A DNA stretch of 64,000 bases from Pseudomonas sp. ok272 (GTDB lineage: Bacteria > Pseudomonadota > Gammaproteobacteria > Pseudomonadales > Pseudomonadaceae), in contig NZ_FOCB01000007.1 of assembly GCF_900109995.1 (NCBI RefSeq), positions 124,001-188,000 of the forward strand, given 5' to 3'. How positions within the stretch are numbered: the first letter of the stretch is position 1; every line of letters starts with the position of its first letter. A program made the position numbers and the translations under genes. The notes below the pieces were generated by a model. It was not told the DNA's origin and did no database searches. It saw only the letters and a program-made list of their open reading frames with translations. Below, piece after piece: positions 61,335-64,000 of this stretch.

Positions 61335-61956
61335 TGCTCAAATGGTGTTCGCCCCAGCGTGGCAGCATGTCCTGGGGGATGTTCAGCAGGTTGAGGATGC
61401 GCGCCACCACAAAGTCCACCAGGTCATCGATGGTCTGCGGCTGGTGATAGAAGCCAGGCGAGGCCGGCAGGATGGTCACGCCCATGTTCGACAACTTGAG
61501 CATGTGCTCCAGGTGAATGCTCGAATACGGCGCCTCGCGCGGCACCAGAATCAACTGCCGGCGCTCCTTGAGCGTGACATCGGCGGCGCGCTCGATCAGG
61601 TTGTTGCAGGCGCCCGTGGCAATCGCCGACAGGGTCCCGGTGGAGCACGGCACCACCACCATCGCCGCCGGTGCCCCGGAGCCCGAGGCCACCGGCGACA
61701 TCCAGTCTTCGCGGCCATACACGTGAATCTGCCCCGCCGCGGCGCCGGTGTATTCGGTGAGGAACACTTGCATCATCTGCGGCTTGGGCGGCAGCGTGAC
61801 GTCAGTCTCGGTGGCCATCACCAATTGCGCGGCCTTGGAGATCAGAAAGTGCACCTCGCGGTCTTCGCGCACCAGGCAGTCGAGCAGGCGCAAGCCGTAC
61901 TGGGCGCCGGAAGCGCCGGTCATGGCCAGCGTGACGCGTTCCGGGCCGCTGTTCAT
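61324..61956 (-). CDS. ubiX: Flavin prenyltransferase UbiX
   Basis: A 210-residue flavoprotein that prenylates FMN to make the UbiD cofactor for ubiquinone synthesis. The family signatures are [16 protein letters not shown] (FMN), [13 protein letters not shown] and [20 protein letters not shown]. The ATG overlaps the mpl stop by 4 bp. The N-terminal NSGPER is short, as in other Pseudomonas UbiX. Confidence 0.95.
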   Translation of the reverse strand: MNSGPERVTLAMTGASGAQYGLRLLDCLVREDREVHFLISKAAQLVMATETDVTLPPKPQMMQVFLTEYTGAAAGQIHVYGREDWMSPVASGSGAPAAMVVVPCSTGTLSAIATGACNNLIERAADVTLKERRQLILVPREAPYSSIHLEHMLKLSNMGVTILPASPGFYHQPQTIDDLVDFVVARILNLLNIPQDMLPRWGEHHLSNDE

Positions 61957-63302
61957 TTCAGCGCCTCGGCCAGTTTACCGTGCAGGCCACCGAAGCCGCC
62001 GTTGCTCATGATCACCACGTGTGCGCCGGCCTGGGCCTGGCGCTTGACGCGCGCGATGATGTCGTCCAGCGAATCGCTGACCACCGACGGCACCGTGCAC
62101 AGCGCCGACGTACCGACCAAGTCCCAGCCCAGGTTGGCCGGGCCGTACCAGATCACCTGATCGGCATCGACCACGCTCTGTGGCAAGCCGTCACGGTGAG
62201 CGCCGAGCTTCATCGAGTTGGAGCGCGGCTCGATGATGGCGATCAATGGCGCATCGCCAATGCGTTTGCGCAGGCCATCGAGAGTGGTGGCAATGGCGGT
62301 CGGGTGATGGGCAAAGTCGTCGTAAATGGTGACGCCGTTGACCTGGGCCACCACTTCCATGCGTCGTTTGACGCTCTTGAACGCGCTCAGGCCGGCAATG
62401 CCCATGGCCGGCGCCACACCCACATGGCGCGCCGCTGCCAGGGTCGCCAAGGCGTTGGCGACGTTGTGCTCGCCGGTCATGTCCCAGTCCACGATGCCCT
62501 GGACCACGCCTTCGAACATCACTTCAAACCGGGAGCCGTCTGCGCTGAGCAGCTTGACCTGCCACTGCCCGCCCACGCCGGTGGTTTGCACCGGGGTCCA
62601 GCAGCCCATCTCGATCACACGCTGCAACGCCGGCTCGGTGGTGGGGTGAATCACCAGGCCTTCACTCGGGATGGTGCGCACCAAATGGTGGAATTGCCGC
62701 TCGATGGCCGGTAGATCGGGGAAGATGTCCGCATGATCGAACTCAAGGTTATTGAGGATCGCGGTGCGCGGGCGGTAGTGCACGAACTTCGAGCGCTTGT
62801 CGAAGAACGCGCTGTCGTACTCGTCGGCTTCGATCACGAAGAACGGCGTGTCGCCCAGGCGCGCCGACACCGAGAAGTTCTGCGGTACACCGCCGATCAA
62901 AAAGCCCGGGCTCATGCCGGCATGTTCCAGCACCCAGGCCAGCATGCTGCTGGTGGTGGTCTTGCCGTGGGTGCCGGCAACCGCCAGCACCCAGCGGCCT
63001 TGCAGCACGTGGTCGGCCAGCCATTGCGGCCCGGAGACGTACGGCAGGCCTTTGTTCAACACGTATTCGACGGCCGGGTTGCCGCGGGACATGGCATTGC
63101 CAATCACCACCAGGTCCGGGGCCGGATCGAGCTGGGCCGGGTCGTAGCCTTGGGTCAGCTCAATGCCCTGGGCCTCTAACTGCGTGCTCATCGGCGGATA
63201 GACGTTGGCATCGGAGCCCGTCACGCGATGCCCCAGCTCTTTGGCCAGGACCGCCATCGACCCCATGAAAGTGCCACAGATACCCAGAATATGAATGTGC
63301 AT
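61953..63302 (-). CDS. mpl: UDP-N-acetylmuramate:L-Ala-gamma-D-Glu-meso-DAP ligase
   Basis: A 449-residue Mur ligase relative that reattaches recycled tripeptide to UDP-MurNAc. The N-terminal domain shows [23 protein letters not shown], and the ATP loop is [16 protein letters not shown]. The start at 63302 ([10 protein letters not shown]) is the family start. It complements the LD-carboxypeptidase and lytic transglycosylases in this window. Confidence 0.96.
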   Translation of the reverse strand: MHIHILGICGTFMGSMAVLAKELGHRVTGSDANVYPPMSTQLEAQGIELTQGYDPAQLDPAPDLVVIGNAMSRGNPAVEYVLNKGLPYVSGPQWLADHVLQGRWVLAVAGTHGKTTTSSMLAWVLEHAGMSPGFLIGGVPQNFSVSARLGDTPFFVIEADEYDSAFFDKRSKFVHYRPRTAILNNLEFDHADIFPDLPAIERQFHHLVRTIPSEGLVIHPTTEPALQRVIEMGCWTPVQTTGVGGQWQVKLLSADGSRFEVMFEGVVQGIVDWDMTGEHNVANALATLAAARHVGVAPAMGIAGLSAFKSVKRRMEVVAQVNGVTIYDDFAHHPTAIATTLDGLRKRIGDAPLIAIIEPRSNSMKLGAHRDGLPQSVVDADQVIWYGPANLGWDLVGTSALCTVPSVVSDSLDDIIARVKRQAQAGAHVVIMSNGGFGGLHGKLAEALK

Positions 63303-63489
63303 AGTCGACCTCGTAAACATGGCCGCAGGGTAGCGTAGGGTGGGAAAAATCGCACCTGGTGTTTAAGCTCACAGGGGAGAACCGCCCACTGAGCGACTCA
63401 AAATCCAGAATCGCCCTACACCCTAGTTCAACACGATAATGCTGAATAATGGTTCGCCCTTATCCTCAACAACTCCCCGAGGACCACTC

Positions 63490-64000
63490 GTGAAAAAAAC
63501 CACCCTTGACGTCAGCATCGGCGGTGCGGATAAAAATCCGAAAAAACTGACTGCCGGGCAGCGAAAATTTAACGGCCTCGTGAAAAAAATCGACAAACAG
63601 CGCCAGATCCTGCTGGCCTGGGAAGCCGCCACCCCGCTTTATACCGAGCGCTGGCACCGTGAGTTCCTGCCGCAACTCGATATCCTGCACCAACAGTCGA
63701 TCGAGTTTGTGCAGGTACTCAGTGACCTGGGCGAACGAATCAAACTGTCGAAAACCGATCGCAAGACACTGACCCAGGAAATTTGCGGCCAAGCCTACGA
63801 GTTGATCGAGGCTGGCAACTGCAGCGATGCGGATCAAGCACGCTTGAAAGTGCTGTACCACCAACACAGCGGCCGTGACTTCGACACCGATGAAGCCGAC
63901 GACAACGAGCTGTTCAACTTGGGCCTGCAAGAGATGTTCGGCGTCGACCTCGGCGACAATATTGGCCGGCTGTCACCCGAGGACATTGCGCAAAAAATAA
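63490..64000 (+). CDS. Hypothetical protein, 5' part (truncated by the window end)
   Basis: A GTG at 63490 with GAGGA 7 bases upstream opens a frame of 170 residues without a stop to the window edge. The protein is charged and helical (GADKNPKKLTAGQRKFNGLVKKIDKQRQILLAWEAA). I recognise no domain in this part. The Pseudomonas genes I recall with such an N-terminus carry a C-terminal J-domain, but that part is outside. Codon use is ordinary for the genome. Confidence 0.6.
   Translation, partial: MKKTTLDVSIGGADKNPKKLTAGQRKFNGLVKKIDKQRQILLAWEAATPLYTERWHREFLPQLDILHQQSIEFVQVLSDLGERIKLSKTDRKTLTQEICGQAYELIEAGNCSDADQARLKVLYHQHSGRDFDTDEADDNELFNLGLQEMFGVDLGDNIGRLSPEDIAQKI

Overview
The window reads as chromosomal DNA of a fluorescent Pseudomonas (P. 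fluorescens group). The coding sequence is GC-rich with Pseudomonas codon use, nearly every protein looks Pseudomonas-like, and the spacers are full of GTGGGAGCGGGCTTGCTCGCGAA-type REP palindromes typical of that group. From memory, the gene order follows the P. aeruginosa PAO1 segment around PA3950-PA4020 (rhlE, hrpB, CDF transporter, Lrp regulator, amn, ladS, thiD-thiE-hemL, miaB-phoH-ybeY-corC-lnt, leuS-lptE-holA, lipA-lipB, dac-rlpA-mltB-rodA-pbpA-rlmH-rsfS-nadD-proA, mpg, ubiX, mpl). Most of the window is therefore core genome, and deviations from that order mark accessory insertions.

Layout. 1-20 kb: RhlE start, a DMT exporter facing an Lrp/AsnC regulator, a DnaQ-like exonuclease, a NYN protein, DUF2076, YciC, an EEP hydrolase, HrpB, a CDF cation exporter, a repeat-rich exported protein, a second Lrp/AsnC regulator, RluE-like pseudouridine synthase, AMP nucleosidase, an AidB-like acyl-CoA dehydrogenase and the LadS-type hybrid kinase. 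20-24 kb: thiD, thiE, hemL and a Sel1 lipoprotein-like exported protein. 23.7-25.9 kb: an AT-richer accessory island with a MATE/MurJ-like membrane protein fused head to tail with a glycine-rich-domain (DUF1399-like) protein. 26-38 kb: miaB, phoH-ybeY-corC-lnt, leuS-lptE-holA and arfA. 38-52 kb: the cell-wall and lipoate block (two MltB-family lytic transglycosylases, an LD-carboxypeptidase, lipA-lipB-ybeD, PBP5, RlpA, RodA, PBP2) running into rlmH-rsfS-nadD-proA. 52-64 kb: mpg, a DedA-PAP2 fusion, a cold-shock protein, a small unidentified gene pair, a Lon-substrate-domain protein, CidA/LrgB, MaoC, a MORN-caspase-like lipoprotein, ubiX and mpl.

How the genes work together. The densest functional block is lateral-wall synthesis and remodelling: PBP2 (transpeptidase) with RodA (glycosyltransferase), trimmed by PBP5, MltB and RlpA, with the recycling ligase Mpl and an LD-carboxypeptidase nearby. 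lnt, lptE and corC/ybeY form an envelope and ribosome-maturation group. lipB-lipA make protein-bound lipoate. rsfS, rlmH, arfA, miaB, ybeY and leuS serve translation.

The non-coding DNA is unusually informative. A 193-bp REP-bearing block occurs twice, each time just downstream of an Lrp/AsnC gene, and one copy is split by a 145-bp miniature element with 18-bp terminal inverted repeats and a 10-bp target duplication. A second miniature element, with long inverted repeats and CTAG at both ends, abuts the stop codon of the DedA-PAP2 gene. arfA carries a terminator-like hairpin inside its reading frame. No tRNA, rRNA, CRISPR array, prophage or full-length transposase gene was seen.
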